Assembly (NCBI RefSeq): GCF_000192745.1
Contig: NC_015259.1
Coordinates: forward strand, 3,549,001-3,613,000
DNA length: 64,000 nucleotides
Reading direction: 5' to 3'
Source: Polymorphum gilvum SL003B-26A1
GTDB lineage: Bacteria > Pseudomonadota > Alphaproteobacteria > Rhizobiales > Stappiaceae
Below are positions 51,641 to 62,851 of the stretch, in pieces; the first letter of the stretch is position 1, and every line of letters starts with the position of its first letter. The position numbers and the translations under genes were made by a program. The notes below the pieces were generated by a model that saw nothing but the letters and a program-made list of their open reading frames with translations, was not told the origin of the DNA and ran no database searches.

Positions 51641-53260
51641 ATGGCCATTTCCCAGGAATTCCTTGCCCCGTCCCTGTCGACGAAGGGGGTCGACGACGTG
51701 GTCATCCTCGGCGGCGGGCTGGCCGGCCTGTTCTGCGCCCTCAAGCTGGCGCCGCGGCCGGTCACCGTGATCTCCAACGCGCCGATCGGCGAGGGCGCCG
51801 CCTCGGCCTGGGCGCAGGGCGGCATCGCGGCGGCCGTGTCGGAACACGACTCGGTGGACAAGCACAAGGCCGACACGATCGCCGTCGGCGGCGGACTGTG
51901 CCAGGAAAAGATCGTCGCCATGATGACCGCCGAGGCGCCCGAGCGCATCCGCGACCTGCTGTCCTACGGCGTGCCGTTCGACCGTGACCTCGAGGGCCGG
52001 CTGCAGCTGTCGCGCGAAGCGGCGCATTCGGAAAACCGGATCGTGCGCGTGCGCGGCGACATGGCCGGCCGGGCGATCATGGACGCGCTGGTCGCCGCGG
52101 TGCGCCAGACGCCATCGATCCGCGTCATCGAGGGCTATCTCGGCGAAAGCCTGCTGACCGAGGGACGCTACGTCACCGGCGTGCTGGCGCGCAAGCGCGG
52201 CGGGCTGGAGCGGCTCGCCTTCGCCGCCCATGCCGTGGTGATCGCCTCCGGCGGCATCGGCCACCTCTATGCGGTGACCACCAATCCGGGCGAAGCCAAC
52301 GGCCACGGCCTCGGCATGGCGGCGCGCGCCGGCGCGGTGCTCGCCGACGCCGAATTCGTCCAGTTCCATCCGACCGCGCTCGACGTCGGCAAGGACCCTG
52401 CCCCGCTCGCCACCGAGGCGCTGCGCGGCGAAGGCTCGACCCTGGTCAACGCCGCCGGCGAACGCTTCATGGAAGCCGTTCATCCGCTCAAGGAACTGGC
52501 CCCGCGCGACATCGTCGCGCGCGCCATCTTCCGCGAGCGTGCCGCCGGCCGCGGCGCCTTCCTCGACTGCCGGCAGGCGATCGGCGCCGCGTTCCCCGAC
52601 CGGTTCCCGACCGTCCATGCCGCCTGCCGGGCGGCCGGCATCGATCCCGTCACCCAGCCGATCCCGGTCACCCCGGCCGAGCACTACCACATGGGCGGCA
52701 TCCTCACCGACGCCAACGGCCGCACCTCGCTCGACGGCCTGTGGGCCTGCGGCGAGGTCGCCTCGACCGGCGCCCACGGCGCCAACCGGCTCGCCTCCAA
52801 CTCGCTGCTCGAGGCGGTGGTGTTCGCCGCGCGCATCGCCGAGGACATCCAGGGCCTGATGCCGACGCCGCGCACCGCCTACTGGAACGCGCTCGACGAC
52901 GAGGCCAGCCTGCCGAGCCAGCGCAACACCGAGGAGCGCGACGCCATCGACGTGCTGCGCCGGACCATGAGCGAACTGGTCGGCGTCGAGCGCGATGCCG
53001 ACGGCCTGGCGCTGGCGCTGGCGCGCATCTGCGCGGCGGAGGCGCGCTGCCAGCGCAGCTCGATCCGCAACATGATGACCGCCGGCAAGATCATCGCGGC
53101 CGCCGCGCTGAAGCGCACCGAAAGCCGCGGCGCGCACTTCCGCTCCGATTTCCCGCGCGAGGATCCGGCCCAGGCTGTGCGCTCCTTCACGACCCTGCCG
53201 GAGGTCGAGGCGATCGCCCGCAAGGCGGCCGACAGCGTCGGCTCGGAGGCGCGCGCATGA
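51641..53260 (+). CDS. nadB: L-aspartate oxidase
   Basis: A 539-residue FAD enzyme that oxidises L-aspartate to iminoaspartate for NadA. The FAD-binding start is [17 protein letters not shown], followed by [14 protein letters not shown]-like ([13 protein letters not shown]); [16 protein letters not shown] and [19 protein letters not shown] complete the flavin and substrate sites. It starts 125 bases after nadA, with a CTCC-rich leader, and overlaps nadC by 4 bases. Confidence 0.96.
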   Translation: MAISQEFLAPSLSTKGVDDVVILGGGLAGLFCALKLAPRPVTVISNAPIGEGAASAWAQGGIAAAVSEHDSVDKHKADTIAVGGGLCQEKIVAMMTAEAPERIRDLLSYGVPFDRDLEGRLQLSREAAHSENRIVRVRGDMAGRAIMDALVAAVRQTPSIRVIEGYLGESLLTEGRYVTGVLARKRGGLERLAFAAHAVVIASGGIGHLYAVTTNPGEANGHGLGMAARAGAVLADAEFVQFHPTALDVGKDPAPLATEALRGEGSTLVNAAGERFMEAVHPLKELAPRDIVARAIFRERAAGRGAFLDCRQAIGAAFPDRFPTVHAACRAAGIDPVTQPIPVTPAEHYHMGGILTDANGRTSLDGLWACGEVASTGAHGANRLASNSLLEAVVFAARIAEDIQGLMPTPRTAYWNALDDEASLPSQRNTEERDAIDVLRRTMSELVGVERDADGLALALARICAAEARCQRSSIRNMMTAGKIIAAAALKRTESRGAHFRSDFPREDPAQAVRSFTTLPEVEAIARKAADSVGSEARA

Positions 53261-54117
53261 CGGCCCTGCTACCCGAACTGCCGCGTCTGCTGGTCGAGGA
53301 CGCCGTCAAGGCGGCGCTCCTGGAAGACTGGGGCCGCGCCGGCGACATCACCAGCCAGGCGACGATCCCGGCGACGGCGCAGGCGCGCGCCGTCATCGCC
53401 GGCCGCAAGCCGGGCGTGCTTGCCGGCCTCGACCTTGCGGTGGCCGCCTTCGCGCTGACCGATCCAGCCGTTTCCGTCGAGCGCATGCTGACCGATGGCG
53501 CGCGGCTTGGCCGCGGCGACGTCGTCGCGCGCATCGAGGGCCCGGCACGGGCGATCCTGTCGGCCGAGCGCGTCGCACTCAATTTCCTCGGCCACCTGTC
53601 CGGCATCGCCACGGCGACGGCCGCCTTCGCCGAGCGCATCGCGCACACGCGTGCGAAGATCGTCTGCACACGCAAGACGACGCCAGGGCTGCGGTCGCTC
53701 GAGAAATACGCCGTGCGCTGCGGCGGCGGCGCCAACCACCGCTTCGGCCTCGACGACGCGATCCTGATCAAGGACAACCACGTCGCGGTCGCCGGCGGCG
53801 TGCGCCCGGCGATCGCCGCGGCGCGGGCCTTTGCCGGTCACCTGGTCAAAATCGAGGTCGAGGTCGACACGCTGGACCAGTTGGCCGAGGCGCTGGAAGC
53901 CGGGCCGGACGTGATCATGCTCGACAACATGAGCCCCGAGACGATGCGCCGGGCCGTCGCCCTGACCGCCGGCCGCGCCGTGCTGGAAGCCTCCGGCGGC
54001 ATCGAACTCGACACCGCGGCAGCCGTCGCCGAGACCGGCGTCGACCTGCTGTCGTCCGGCTGGATCACCCATTCCGCCCCCGTCCTCGACCTCGGCCTCG
54101 ACATCGAGATCGGCTGA
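53257..54117 (+). CDS. nadC: Nicotinate-nucleotide pyrophosphorylase (carboxylating)
   Basis: A 286-residue enzyme (quinolinate phosphoribosyltransferase) that turns quinolinate and PRPP into nicotinate mononucleotide. Seen are [56 protein letters not shown] and [15 protein letters not shown]. It starts on the ATGA of the nadB stop, so translation is coupled. It closes the nadABC operon. Confidence 0.97.
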   Translation: MTALLPELPRLLVEDAVKAALLEDWGRAGDITSQATIPATAQARAVIAGRKPGVLAGLDLAVAAFALTDPAVSVERMLTDGARLGRGDVVARIEGPARAILSAERVALNFLGHLSGIATATAAFAERIAHTRAKIVCTRKTTPGLRSLEKYAVRCGGGANHRFGLDDAILIKDNHVAVAGGVRPAIAAARAFAGHLVKIEVEVDTLDQLAEALEAGPDVIMLDNMSPETMRRAVALTAGRAVLEASGGIELDTAAAVAETGVDLLSSGWITHSAPVLDLGLDIEIG

Positions 54118-54178
54118 CGGCGGCAGCGGCAGCGCCTGGCCTCCGGCCCCGCCCGCGCTCTGGTCCGCCGCCGGATGG

Positions 54179-54199
54179 ATCCCCGCTCAAGGCGGGGAT
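54179..54199. repeat. Dispersed hairpin repeat, copy 3
   Basis: ATCCCCGC-TCAAG-GCGGGGAT is a perfect 8-bp stem with a 5-base loop, inside GGATGGATCCCC...GGGGATGACC. Same outer sequence as the copies at 5600 and 21222. It lies between the converging nadC and glyS genes. Confidence 0.75.
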
Positions 54200-54250
54200 G
54201 ACCTCGTCGTAGGGGAACGAGGCGCTGCGGACGTGCGGAAGCGAGGCCCG

Positions 54251-56338
54251 TCAGCCGGCGACCCTGGAGAAGTCGGCGACGGTGCCGGCGACGTCGCGGA
54301 TCTCGGCCAGCAGGCGCAGGCGGTTCGCGCGCACCCCCGCGTCCTCGGCGTTGACTAGGATCTCCTCGAAGAAGCGGTCGACGGGCGCGCGCAGGTGCGC
54401 CAGCGCCGTCATGGCGGCCTCGAAATCCTCGCCGGCAAGCGCCTCGCCAACCTCGGCGCGGGCGGCGTCGATGGCGGCGGCGAGTTGGATCTCGGCCGGC
54501 TCGACCAGATGATCGGCGTGCGGCCGGCCCTCGACCGGCGCGCCGTCCTTCTTCTCCTCGATGCGCAGGATGTTGACCGCGCGCCTGTAGCCGGCGAGCA
54601 GGTTGGCGCCGTCGTCGGTCGACAGGAAGGTGCCGAGCGCCTCGACGCGGCGGACGATCATCAACAGGTCGTCCTGGCCGCCGAGGGCGAAGACGGCGTC
54701 GATCAGATCGTGGCGCGCACCCTCGTCCTTCAGGTGCACCTTGAGGCGGTCGGCGAAGAAGGCGAGGAGATCTTCGACGAGCGCATCCGGATCGCTCAAT
54801 CCGATGCCCAGGTTGCTTTGAGCCGCACCAATCAGCCTGGCGAGCGGCAGCCGCAGCCCATTCTCCAGCACGATGCGGATCACGCCCAACGCGGCGCGGC
54901 GCAGCGCGTAAGGGTCCTTGGAGCCGGTCGGCTTCTCGTCGATGGCCCAGAAGCCGGCCAGCAGGTCGAGCTTGTCGGAGAGCGCCACGGCGATCGCCAC
55001 CGGATCGGTCGGGACGCGGTCGCTCGGGCCCTGGGGCTTGTAATGGTCCTCGATGGCCGTGGCGACGGAAGCGTCCTCGCCCTGCGCGGTCGCGTAGTAG
55101 CGGCCCATCAGGCCCTGCAGCTCGGGGAACTCGTAGACCATCGCCGACACGAGGTCGGCCTTGGCGAGTTCGGCGCCGCGCCGCGCCTTGTCCGTATCGG
55201 CGCCGACCAGCGGAGCCAGTTCGACGGCCAAAGCCTCCAGCCGCTTCACCCGCTCGCCCTGGCTGCCGAGCTTGTCGTGAAAGACAATGCCATCGAGCTT
55301 GGGCAGGGTGTCGGCGAGCTTCGTCTTCAGGTCGGTTTCCCAGAAGAAGCGGGCGTCGGACAGGCGCGCGCGGATGACCTTCTCGTTGCCGGCGACGACC
55401 ACCTTGCCGCCATCGGCGGGCACGATGTTGGAGGTCAGCACGAAGCGGTTGGCGAGCCTGCCCGTCTTCGGGTCCCTGAGCACGAAGCATTTCTGGTTGG
55501 CGCGGATGGTGAGGCGGATGCACTCGTCCGGGATCGCCAGGAACGCCTCCTCGAAGCTGCCGGTCAGCACCACCGGCCATTCGACCAGGCCGGCGACCTC
55601 CTCCAGCAGGCCCTCGTCCTCGACCAGTTCCAGGCCGAGCGCCAGCGCCCGGTCGCGGGCGTCGTGCAGGATCATGTCCTTGCGCCGATCGGCGTCGAGC
55701 ACGACCTTGTGCTTCTCCAGCTTGGGCATGTAGTCGTCGAAGCGGCGCACCCGGATCTCGGCGTCGGCGAGGAAGCGGTGGCCGCGCGTGGTGTCGCCGG
55801 ACACGATGCCGTCGACCTCGAAGCGGACGATCTCCGGCTCCTCGGTCTCGGGGCCGAAGGTGGCGAGGATCGACTGCAGCGGCCGCACCCAGCGCAGCTG
55901 GCCCGCCCCCCAGCGCATCGATTTCGGCCAGGGGAAGGCGCGGACGATGCCCGGCATCGCCTCGGCGATGATGTCGATCGCCGGCCGGCCCGGCCTCTCG
56001 ATGACGGCGACATAGAAGTCGCCCTTCTTCGGATCGGTCTGGATCGTCGCCTCATCGATCGACGACAGGCCGGCGCCGCGCAGGAAGCCCTCCAGCGCCT
56101 TGTCCGGCGCGCCGACGCGCGGACCCTTGCGCTCCTCGCGCGTCGCGCTGGAGGCGACCGGCAGGCCGGCGACATGCAGGGCGAGACGGCGCGGCGTCGA
56201 GAAGGCCTTGGCACCCTCGTAGGTCAGGCCGGCCTCGACCAGCGCGTTGGTGACGAGCGACTTCAGGTCTTCGGCCGCACGGCGCTGCATGCGGGCGGGA
56301 ATTTCCTCGCTGAACAGTTCAAGGAGGAGATCGGGCAT
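54251..56338 (-). CDS. glyS: Glycine-tRNA ligase beta subunit
   Basis: A 695-residue beta subunit of the tetrameric bacterial glycyl-tRNA synthetase, which carries the tRNA-binding parts. It starts [21 protein letters not shown], the family signature, and has [19 protein letters not shown]. The C-terminal HD-like and anticodon-binding regions are complete. It is downstream of glyQ, LemA and the DUF2207 gene on the same strand. Confidence 0.97.
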   Translation of the reverse strand: MPDLLLELFSEEIPARMQRRAAEDLKSLVTNALVEAGLTYEGAKAFSTPRRLALHVAGLPVASSATREERKGPRVGAPDKALEGFLRGAGLSSIDEATIQTDPKKGDFYVAVIERPGRPAIDIIAEAMPGIVRAFPWPKSMRWGAGQLRWVRPLQSILATFGPETEEPEIVRFEVDGIVSGDTTRGHRFLADAEIRVRRFDDYMPKLEKHKVVLDADRRKDMILHDARDRALALGLELVEDEGLLEEVAGLVEWPVVLTGSFEEAFLAIPDECIRLTIRANQKCFVLRDPKTGRLANRFVLTSNIVPADGGKVVVAGNEKVIRARLSDARFFWETDLKTKLADTLPKLDGIVFHDKLGSQGERVKRLEALAVELAPLVGADTDKARRGAELAKADLVSAMVYEFPELQGLMGRYYATAQGEDASVATAIEDHYKPQGPSDRVPTDPVAIAVALSDKLDLLAGFWAIDEKPTGSKDPYALRRAALGVIRIVLENGLRLPLARLIGAAQSNLGIGLSDPDALVEDLLAFFADRLKVHLKDEGARHDLIDAVFALGGQDDLLMIVRRVEALGTFLSTDDGANLLAGYRRAVNILRIEEKKDGAPVEGRPHADHLVEPAEIQLAAAIDAARAEVGEALAGEDFEAAMTALAHLRAPVDRFFEEILVNAEDAGVRANRLRLLAEIRDVAGTVADFSRVAG

Positions 56339-56457
56339 CGGGGTCTCGGGCCTTCGCTAGAGGAACGGCGCGCCGCGCGGGCAGGCCGGCGACGTCCGTT
56401 ACCAAGTCGGACGGGCGTTGTCACCCCCCGCCGTCGGGAAGGCGGCGCGCCCCTGCC

Positions 56458-58410
56458 CTACCAGCCGCCGCCACCACCACCACCGCCGCCGCCACCCGAA
56501 AAGCCGCCGCCGCCGGAAAAGCCGGAACTCGACGACTTGGGGGCCGGCAGCGAGGAGGTGAAGGTACCCGACATGGCGCCGACCGTCCGCCCGAGCGAGG
56601 ACGACAGGTCGCGGGCGTCGAACGCCCGGCCGGAATACCAGGCCGGGGCGTAGCTCGCGGCGGCCGCCGCGCCGGCCGCGGTCAGCAGCCAGGACTGGAA
56701 CGCCTGCGACCAGGGTTTCTCGACGCCGAGCGCCACCGCATAGGGCAGCAGGGTCTCGAAGTGGCTCGGGCTCATCTGCGGCGCCCCGGCCATGTTCATG
56801 CGGTCCTTCTCGGCGACCGACAGGTACATCTTCAGCCCGTCGATCTCGTCCATGACCGTGCGGCCGAGGGCGGTCGGCGCGCCGATGAGGAAATAGAACA
56901 GGGCATTGGCGCCGATCAGCAGGGCGATGGCGAAAATCGGGAAGGACAGGTCGGCCGCCAGCAGGGCCACCAGCGCCATGCCCGCACCGACGGTGACGAA
57001 AACCATCGTCATGATGCCGGCAAGGATCGCCGGCACCAGTCCCGCGCCCTGGCGGATCAGCTTGGCGAACTGGGTCGAGGCGAGGGCAACGAAGACCGAG
57101 CCGATGGTCAGCACGACGAGCATGCCGATGTCGTCCTCGCGGAGGTTGCCGAAGGCCAGCAGCAGGACGATCGTGGCGATGCTGAGACCGATGCCGGGGA
57201 TCAGGTAGGCGAGATTGCCCTTGTAGTAGCGGCCACGGTTCTCGGTCTCGATCGCCTTGCGGAAGGCGCTGCCCAGCGTCACCACCGCCGAGCCGTTGGC
57301 CTTGCTGATCGCCGCCTCGCCGCCGCGGCCGTCGAGCCACTTGCGCACGGCGGCCTCGCCCTTCGGCAGCGGCGCGGCGGCGGGCCGGTCGCGGGCGGCG
57401 ACCAGTTTCAGGTCGCCGGCGAGATCGTCCAGACGCAGGTGGCCCTTGACGGCCAGCGACAGGCAGGCGGCCGACAGAGCCTTCCAGCCGCCGTCGGCGA
57501 AGCCGCGCATGTGGACGTAATAGGCGAGCGCCGGCGAGATGCCATCGGGCGCCGCAAAGCGCGGGAAGACGACGCCGCGGGGCGGGTCGCGGCCGACCGT
57601 CCACCAGGTGAACAGGTAGTAGGGCAGGACCAGCAGGAGGCCGAGGCCGACGATCAGTTCGGCCCGGTAGTCGAGATAGAAATAGCCGAGCTTCTCGAGG
57701 TCGCCGGGCAGCTCGACCGCCCCCTTGGGCATCGACACGGCGACGGACAGGCCCTCCTGCGGCCGAAGCGGACGGGTCGTGGCGAACAGCACGCTGCCGC
57801 CGCCGTCCTCGACGCGGGCGCTGTAGTCGGTGCCGGTGGCGCCGTATGGGCCTGTGAAAGCCGTCCATTCCAGTGCCTCGACGCCCTCGGGCAGGACCAC
57901 GCGGGCGACGGCGCGGTCGATGGCGAAGGCCCATTCGTTGCCGGTGACGTTCCAGTAGACCTCGTCGTGGTCGTCGAAGAAGCGGATCTGGCGGGTGGTC
58001 TCGTATTTGATCGTGTAGGTGTATTCGCCCGGATCGAGGAACACGTCCTCCTGGCCGATGTAGATGCGCACGCCGTCGCCGCCGCGGTTCTCCGCATGGG
58101 GCTCCACCCTGCCGTCGCGAAGCACCTCGAGGAGCTCGAAGCCGGCGGTGGCGCGCCGGCCGGTGGCGGTCTCGAAGACCAGCGGGATGTCGCGGAAGAT
58201 GCCCCGGCGGATCTGCCGGCCCTCCGCGCGCACCCGGATCACCTCGGTGACGGTCAGCGTGCCGTCGGCGGCGACCTCGACCGTCGCGGCGAAGTTCAGG
58301 ATGCGCTCGTCGGCCCGTGCGCCGGCGGCGATCGAACCGGCGACGGCGACGGTCAGCAGCAGCGCGGCGAGCGCGCGCCCGAGGGCGCGCCGGAGCGAGG
58401 GGATCGGCAT
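56458..58410 (-). CDS. DUF2207 membrane protein with a poly-glycine tail
   Basis: A 650-residue protein with a signal-like N-terminus ([19 protein letters not shown]), a beta-rich extracytoplasmic DUF2207 domain ([20 protein letters not shown]), then several transmembrane helices (about 260-290 and 430-520) and a C-terminal tail of Ser/Gly, ending in eleven glycines and a tryptophan. DUF2207 proteins pair with LemA, whose gene is only 10 bases upstream. Their function is unknown. The Gly-rich low-complexity end is seen in many homologues. Confidence 0.88.
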   Translation of the reverse strand: MPIPSLRRALGRALAALLLTVAVAGSIAAGARADERILNFAATVEVAADGTLTVTEVIRVRAEGRQIRRGIFRDIPLVFETATGRRATAGFELLEVLRDGRVEPHAENRGGDGVRIYIGQEDVFLDPGEYTYTIKYETTRQIRFFDDHDEVYWNVTGNEWAFAIDRAVARVVLPEGVEALEWTAFTGPYGATGTDYSARVEDGGGSVLFATTRPLRPQEGLSVAVSMPKGAVELPGDLEKLGYFYLDYRAELIVGLGLLLVLPYYLFTWWTVGRDPPRGVVFPRFAAPDGISPALAYYVHMRGFADGGWKALSAACLSLAVKGHLRLDDLAGDLKLVAARDRPAAAPLPKGEAAVRKWLDGRGGEAAISKANGSAVVTLGSAFRKAIETENRGRYYKGNLAYLIPGIGLSIATIVLLLAFGNLREDDIGMLVVLTIGSVFVALASTQFAKLIRQGAGLVPAILAGIMTMVFVTVGAGMALVALLAADLSFPIFAIALLIGANALFYFLIGAPTALGRTVMDEIDGLKMYLSVAEKDRMNMAGAPQMSPSHFETLLPYAVALGVEKPWSQAFQSWLLTAAGAAAAASYAPAWYSGRAFDARDLSSSLGRTVGAMSGTFTSSLPAPKSSSSGFSGGGGFSGGGGGGGGGGGW

Positions 58411-58420
58411 CGCGCTGCGC

Positions 58421-58978
58421 TCAGAACGCGACCTTGGGCACGGCCCGGTCGGCCGCATCCTCGATCTCGAAATACTCCGCCTTCTCGAACTTGAACTGCT
58501 GGGCGACCAGGTTGGACGGGAAACTCTCGACCATGACGTTCAGCGCCCGCACGGCACCGTTGTAGTAGCGCCGGGCCATCTGCAGCTCGTGCTCGATCCT
58601 GTCGATCGAGGCGTGCAGGTCGGAGAAGTTCTGGCTCGCCTTGAGGTCCGGATAGCTTTCGGCGACCGCGAACAGCCGGCCAAGCGCCTGCGACAGCATG
58701 CCTTCCGCCTGGGCGCGTCCGGCGACGTCGCCGGGGGCGACGCCGGCCGCGCGGGTGCGCATCTCGGTCACCGCCTCCAGCGCCTCGCGCTCGTGGGCGG
58801 CGTAGCCCTTCACCGTCTCGACCAGGTTGGGAATGAGGTCGGCGCGGCGCTTGAGCTGGACGTCGATGCCGCTCCAGCCCTCGCGGACCATCTGCCGCTT
58901 GCCGACCAGCTGGTTGTAGAGGGCGATGACATAGACGACGATGCCGATCAGCACCGCCAGAATGATCCAGGTGGTCAT
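58421..58978 (-). CDS. lemA: LemA family protein
   Basis: A 185-residue protein with one N-terminal membrane helix ([18 protein letters not shown]) and a four-helix LemA domain: [20 protein letters not shown], then [20 protein letters not shown]. Function unknown; it is linked in other bacteria to membrane stress and a sensor protein. It sits between glyQ and the DUF2207 gene, reading the same way, and is probably part of the glyQ operon. The ATG at 58978 starts the membrane helix. Confidence 0.9.
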   Translation of the reverse strand: MTTWIILAVLIGIVVYVIALYNQLVGKRQMVREGWSGIDVQLKRRADLIPNLVETVKGYAAHEREALEAVTEMRTRAAGVAPGDVAGRAQAEGMLSQALGRLFAVAESYPDLKASQNFSDLHASIDRIEHELQMARRYYNGAVRALNVMVESFPSNLVAQQFKFEKAEYFEIEDAADRAVPKVAF

Positions 58979-59084
58979 GAAACAAGGCCTCCGCAACCGG
59001 TTTTGGCGCAGCCTAGCCGCTCGCGGCAGGCTTGTCATCCGCAGGGGTGCGCATGCACCGGGGCGCCCGCGCCCCTCCCCGGCC

Positions 59085-60041
59085 TCAGCCCTGGTAGCCG
59101 ACGCCGCCGGCTTCGGTTTCCAGGAAAGCTGCGCCGCAGGCCTTGGCCAGGTCGCGCACGCGCAGGATGTAGCTCTGGCGCTCGGTCACCGAGATGACGC
59201 CACGCGCGTCGAGCAGGTTGAAGGCGTGGCTGGCCTTGATGCACTGGTCGTAGGCCGGCAGCACGAGCTGGTGCACGGCCGCGCCCTTGTCCGCGCGCGC
59301 ATTCGCGCCCGCCTCCAGCAGGCGCCGGCACTCGTCCTCGGCGTCCTTGAAGTGGCGGAACAGCATGTCGGTGTCGGCGTGCTCGAAATTGTGGCGCGAA
59401 TATTCCTGCTCGGCCTGCAGGAAGACGTCGCCGTAGGTGACCTTCTCGACGCCCTCGCGGCCGTTGTAATTGAGGTCATAGACGTTGTCGACGCCCTGGA
59501 TATACATCGCCAGACGCTCCAGGCCATAGGTCAACTCACCGGAGACAGGCGCGCATTCGAAGCCGGCGACCTGCTGGAAGTAGGTGAACTGCGACACTTC
59601 CATGCCGTCGCACCAGCATTCCCAGCCAAGCCCCCAGGCGCCCAGCGTCGGGCTTTCCCAGTCGTCCTCGACGAAGCGGATGTCGTGGACGGCCGGATCG
59701 AGGCCGATGGCGTAGAGGCTCCTCAGGTAGAGGTCCTGCAGGTCGGCCGGCGACGGCTTCAGGATCACCTGGAACTGGTAGTAGTGCTGCAGGCGGTTCG
59801 GATTCTCGCCGTAGCGGCCGTCGGTCGGCCGGCGCGAGGGCTGAACATAGGCCGCCTTCCACGGCCGCGGTCCGAGCGAGCGCAGCGTCGTGGCCGGATG
59901 GAACGTGCCGGCGCCAACCTCCATGTCGTAGGGCTGCAGCACCACGCAGCCCTGGTCGGCCCAGAAGCGCTGCAGGGTCAGGATCAGCCCCTGGAAGGAG
60001 TTCTCGGGGCGCATGTGGGCCGGCAGGGCATCGCTCGACAT
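59085..60041 (-). CDS. glyQ: Glycine-tRNA ligase alpha subunit
   Basis: A 318-residue catalytic subunit of the tetrameric glycyl-tRNA synthetase. Class II motifs are intact: [38 protein letters not shown] and [20 protein letters not shown]. It starts the group glyQ-lemA-DUF2207-glyS, so alpha and beta subunits are not adjacent. The 300 bases upstream (60042-60340) hold no obvious motif beyond ordinary promoter space shared with the divergent gene at 60341. Confidence 0.97.
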   Translation of the reverse strand: MSSDALPAHMRPENSFQGLILTLQRFWADQGCVVLQPYDMEVGAGTFHPATTLRSLGPRPWKAAYVQPSRRPTDGRYGENPNRLQHYYQFQVILKPSPADLQDLYLRSLYAIGLDPAVHDIRFVEDDWESPTLGAWGLGWECWCDGMEVSQFTYFQQVAGFECAPVSGELTYGLERLAMYIQGVDNVYDLNYNGREGVEKVTYGDVFLQAEQEYSRHNFEHADTDMLFRHFKDAEDECRRLLEAGANARADKGAAVHQLVLPAYDQCIKASHAFNLLDARGVISVTERQSYILRVRDLAKACGAAFLETEAGGVGYQG

Positions 60042-60340
60042 GGAGGTGAAGTCCAGGGTTCGTCTGAGGCTGCGGACGGGCGTCCGTCCGGGTTCGGGCG
60101 ACAGGTGCCACGCCCGACCGGCAAGGTCAAGCAGCGGATCCGGCGGAAATTTTCACGATTCCGCCCGCACAAACGTGGCGCGGATCACATCGTGGCGGCT
60201 TGCCGGCCGGCCCCGCCTTGCGCCCGGCGCTGCGCGGGGCAATGTCTCCCCCATCGGCGCGGCCGTCCGCGGAACGAAGCGGACGACCGGAGCGCCGAAG
60301 ATATCGCGGGTGAGGAACCCGCACATCGAGGAGAACGACC

Positions 60341-60709
60341 ATGACCCGCAATTTCATCGTGACCCTGATTGCCACCGCCGGGCTTGCCGCCCTGGTCGGC
60401 ACCGCCCATGCCCAGAGTGCCGGTCAGGGTGCCGGTCAGGGCAACGGCGGCGGCCGGGGCGGCAGTTCGTCCGCCTCCGGCGACTCCGGCGGCGGCAGCG
60501 GCCCGATCCTATGCGCCTCGCGCGCCTGCATGGACCGCCAGGCGGCCGCCGCCGCCGGCACACCCCCGACGCACAACACCCCGCCGCGCGGCAAGATCCG
60601 CTATCGCATGGTCGAGCGCGACACCTGCCGGATGGACTATCTGGTCCTCGACAACGGCCCGGTGATCCAGGTCCGCGACTGCTACCGGCCGGAGCGGGTG
60701 GTCCGCTGA
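60341..60709 (+). CDS. Small secreted hypothetical protein
   Basis: A 122-residue protein with a clear signal peptide (TRNFIVTLIATAGLAALVGTAHAQ), a Gly/Ser/Gln-rich low-complexity stretch (about 25-52), then CASRACMDRQAAAA, and a compact end with DTCRMDYLVLDNGPVIQVRD and a further cysteine, so four cysteines in all. It is probably periplasmic or extracellular. No family recognised. GAGGAG lies 7 bases before the ATG. Confidence 0.75.
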   Translation: MTRNFIVTLIATAGLAALVGTAHAQSAGQGAGQGNGGGRGGSSSASGDSGGGSGPILCASRACMDRQAAAAAGTPPTHNTPPRGKIRYRMVERDTCRMDYLVLDNGPVIQVRDCYRPERVVR

Positions 60710-60780
60710 TCCTGTCCGGCTGCCCGGGTGCCGGTCGCGCCGGCCCCGGGCGTCTGTCCGGGCTTGCGCCGCAGGACCGC

Positions 60781-60966
60781 TCAGGGCTGCTCGGGCCGGT
60801 AGCGGCCGGTCTCGGGATCCAGTTCCAGCCGCACGGGCTCGCCGCCCGGTGCGCCGCGCGCCGCCTTGGACAGTGCCGTTTCCACCCGCGCCATCTCGCG
60901 GCGCAGGGCCCTGGCGATCAGCAGGCCGCCCGCGGCCAGCAGGGCAAAACCCAGAACATGCGGCAT
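60781..60966 (-). CDS. Single-helix membrane protein (61 residues)
   Basis: A short protein with one membrane helix (VLGFALLAAGGLLIARAL) and a cytoplasmic charged tail. The tail contains VRLELDPETGRYRPEQP, a pattern shared with many short alphaproteobacterial membrane proteins. GAGGAG is 9 bases before the ATG. It lies just downstream of the S49 peptidase gene on the same strand, 80 bases apart, which suggests co-transcription. Confidence 0.8.
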   Translation of the reverse strand: MPHVLGFALLAAGGLLIARALRREMARVETALSKAARGAPGGEPVRLELDPETGRYRPEQP

Positions 60967-61046
60967 CCGATCCGCTCCTCAATCCGTGACCCGGCCATCC
61001 TGCGGGCCATGCCGTAAGGGCAGATCCCGCCGTGGCGACTTCGCCG

Positions 61047-61904
61047 CTATAGGCCGAACCGCGCCCACAGCGCCCTCGCCTCGACCGCCGACAGAAGATC
61101 ATCTCCGAGGCCCGCCGGCAAGGGCTGCGCGGCAGCGCCGACACCGACGCCGGTGCGCCGGCCGAACAGCCCGCGCGGCAGGCTGATCAGCCGCGGCTCG
61201 ACCGCCTCGCCGTAGCGCCGGCGCAGCACCGCGCTCAGGTCGCCGAGGGAATCCACCAGACCGAGGTCGCGGGCCGTCCGGCCGGTCCAGAACTGGCCGC
61301 TGAACAGGTCCGGGTTGTCGGCCAGGATGTCGCCGCGCCGTTCGCGCACCATGTCGATGAAGATCTCGTGGATCTCGTGCTGGAGCGCCTTCAGATGGGC
61401 GACGTCCTCGGGGTTTTCCGGCCGGAACGGATCGAGGATCGCCTTCTTCTCGCCCGCGGTATAGACGCGGCGTTCGACGCCGATCTTGTCGATCAGGCCG
61501 GTGAAACCGAATCCGGCCGATACCACGCCGATCGAGCCGACGATCGAGGCCGGATCGGCGACGATCTCGTCGCCGGCCAGCGCAAGCATGTAGCCCCCCG
61601 AGGCGGCGACGTCCTCGATGAAGACCAGCACGTCCTTCTTGTGCTTTTCCGCCAGGTCGCGGATACGCCTGAAGATCAGGCGCGACTGCACCGGCGAGCC
61701 GCCGGGCGAATTGATGATGAGTGCAACCGCCGGCGCCTTGCGGACCGAAAAGGCCCGTTCGAGCGGCAGGGCGACGCTAGCCAGCGAAAGGCCGGGCCGC
61801 AGCGGGGTGACCAGGCCGATGGGTCCCTGCAGACGGACCACCGGGACGACGGTCCGCCGGCTGCCCGGCAGGAACGGAAGATACGTGCGGATGCGGTCGA
61901 ACAC
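61047..61904 (-). CDS. S49 family peptidase (SppA/SohB type)
   Basis: A 285-residue serine protease of the signal-peptide-peptidase A group. The nucleophile region is EDVAASGGYMLALAGDEIVA and the general-base lysine is in AGEKKAILDPFRPE. There is no clear N-terminal helix, so it may be cytoplasmic or membrane-associated, like the short SppA forms. The next downstream gene on this strand is the 61-residue membrane protein. Confidence 0.92.
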   Translation of the reverse strand: MFDRIRTYLPFLPGSRRTVVPVVRLQGPIGLVTPLRPGLSLASVALPLERAFSVRKAPAVALIINSPGGSPVQSRLIFRRIRDLAEKHKKDVLVFIEDVAASGGYMLALAGDEIVADPASIVGSIGVVSAGFGFTGLIDKIGVERRVYTAGEKKAILDPFRPENPEDVAHLKALQHEIHEIFIDMVRERRGDILADNPDLFSGQFWTGRTARDLGLVDSLGDLSAVLRRRYGEAVEPRLISLPRGLFGRRTGVGVGAAAQPLPAGLGDDLLSAVEARALWARFGL

Positions 61905-61994
61905 GGCAAGCGGACTCCTGATCGGACCTGTGTCTGTGCCGCATATAGGCCGAAACGGCCCGTGCTCAAACCCGCAAGGGCGAGAGAACCGCCG

Positions 61995-62603
61995 TCATCG
62001 CGCCGGGCGCAGGCCGAACGGGCCGGCGCTCGCCTTCTTCGCCTTGGCCGCCGGCGTCATCGCCGACGGCTGGAACTGGACGCGGTTGGAGAACTGCCAC
62101 ATCAGCCGCACGCCCGCGCAATCGACCTTACGCCAGACGATGCGGCCCCGGATCGGGATGTCGAAGGCCTCGATGGTGATCAGGATGTCGTCAGGCAGGG
62201 CATGGAGGCCTTCGCCCTCGATGCGGCAGCCCGACTTGCTGGCATCGCTGATAACGCAGCAGACCCGCTTTTCGCCCGAGCGGTCGGTGACCCGCGCCGG
62301 GATGATCACCTTGATCCGACGTTCCTTGCGCTTGTCGACGTTCTTGCCCTCGCCGAATTCGAAGGCGACGTCGGCTTCCTGGCCGCAGAAGGACGTGATG
62401 CGAGCCTTGATCATCTGATCGAGGCCGTCGACGCGCAGGCCGATGGTGTCGTGGAGTTCGCCGATGCGGTTGGACTGGATGCGGCAACCGCTTTCGCTGA
62501 AGCGGGAGGCAGATGCCTCGATGCATCTCAGCCGTTCAAGATCGATCACGAGCACCGACACCACCGCCGTCGACGGCAAGTGCGCGATAGCGGCTTCGCT
62601 CAT
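61995..62603 (-). CDS. PilZ-domain protein, paralogue 1
   Basis: A 202-residue protein. The C-terminal PilZ domain has the c-di-GMP signature RKERR (RxxxR-like) and DASKSG (DxSxxG). The N-terminal half is a related domain that keeps the SESGCRI pattern but lacks the arginine motif. It likely binds c-di-GMP through the second domain. A strong start: AGGGGATGGGTGG precedes the ATG at 62603, and a candidate promoter lies upstream (CGTCAA at 62671, 17 bases, ATTGCA at 62648, minus strand). The C-terminus is basic and Ala-rich. Confidence 0.88.
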   Translation of the reverse strand: MSEAAIAHLPSTAVVSVLVIDLERLRCIEASASRFSESGCRIQSNRIGELHDTIGLRVDGLDQMIKARITSFCGQEADVAFEFGEGKNVDKRKERRIKVIIPARVTDRSGEKRVCCVISDASKSGCRIEGEGLHALPDDILITIEAFDIPIRGRIVWRKVDCAGVRLMWQFSNRVQFQPSAMTPAAKAKKASAGPFGLRPAR

Positions 62604-62670
62604 CCACCCATCCCCTTTTGAATCCACAGCCATTATTGAAACTGAAGATTGCAATTTGGTTTATGGTCCT

Positions 62671-62676
62671 CGTCAA
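62671..62676 (-). promoter_or_regulatory. Candidate promoter of PilZ paralogue 1
   Basis: On the minus strand TTGACG (62671-62676) is 17 bases upstream of TGCAAT (62648-62653). The -35 is close to consensus and the -10 weak. A hairpin, GTGCCA-TGCCT-TGGCAC, lies upstream at 62708-62724. No other element is seen in 62604-62851. Confidence 0.35.
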
Positions 62677-62851
62677 ATTTAAGTATGAGGCTTTCCCCAC
62701 GGACCAGGTGCCATGCCTTGGCACGAAACCGCTGCACGGCAGGTGAAAACCGGCGCGAAAGCTTTAATAAATTTCGAATGGAAACCGGTCGGATGCAAAG
62801 GGGCCGCGGAAGACCGCTTGCAGCGATGTGCCGCGTCCGGTCCGGTTGCCC

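Noticed and set aside
54395-56653. Plus-strand open frame of 752 residues opposite glyS
   Set aside because: Shadow of glyS and the DUF2207 gene; its low-complexity Pro-rich end is the reverse of the poly-Gly codons.
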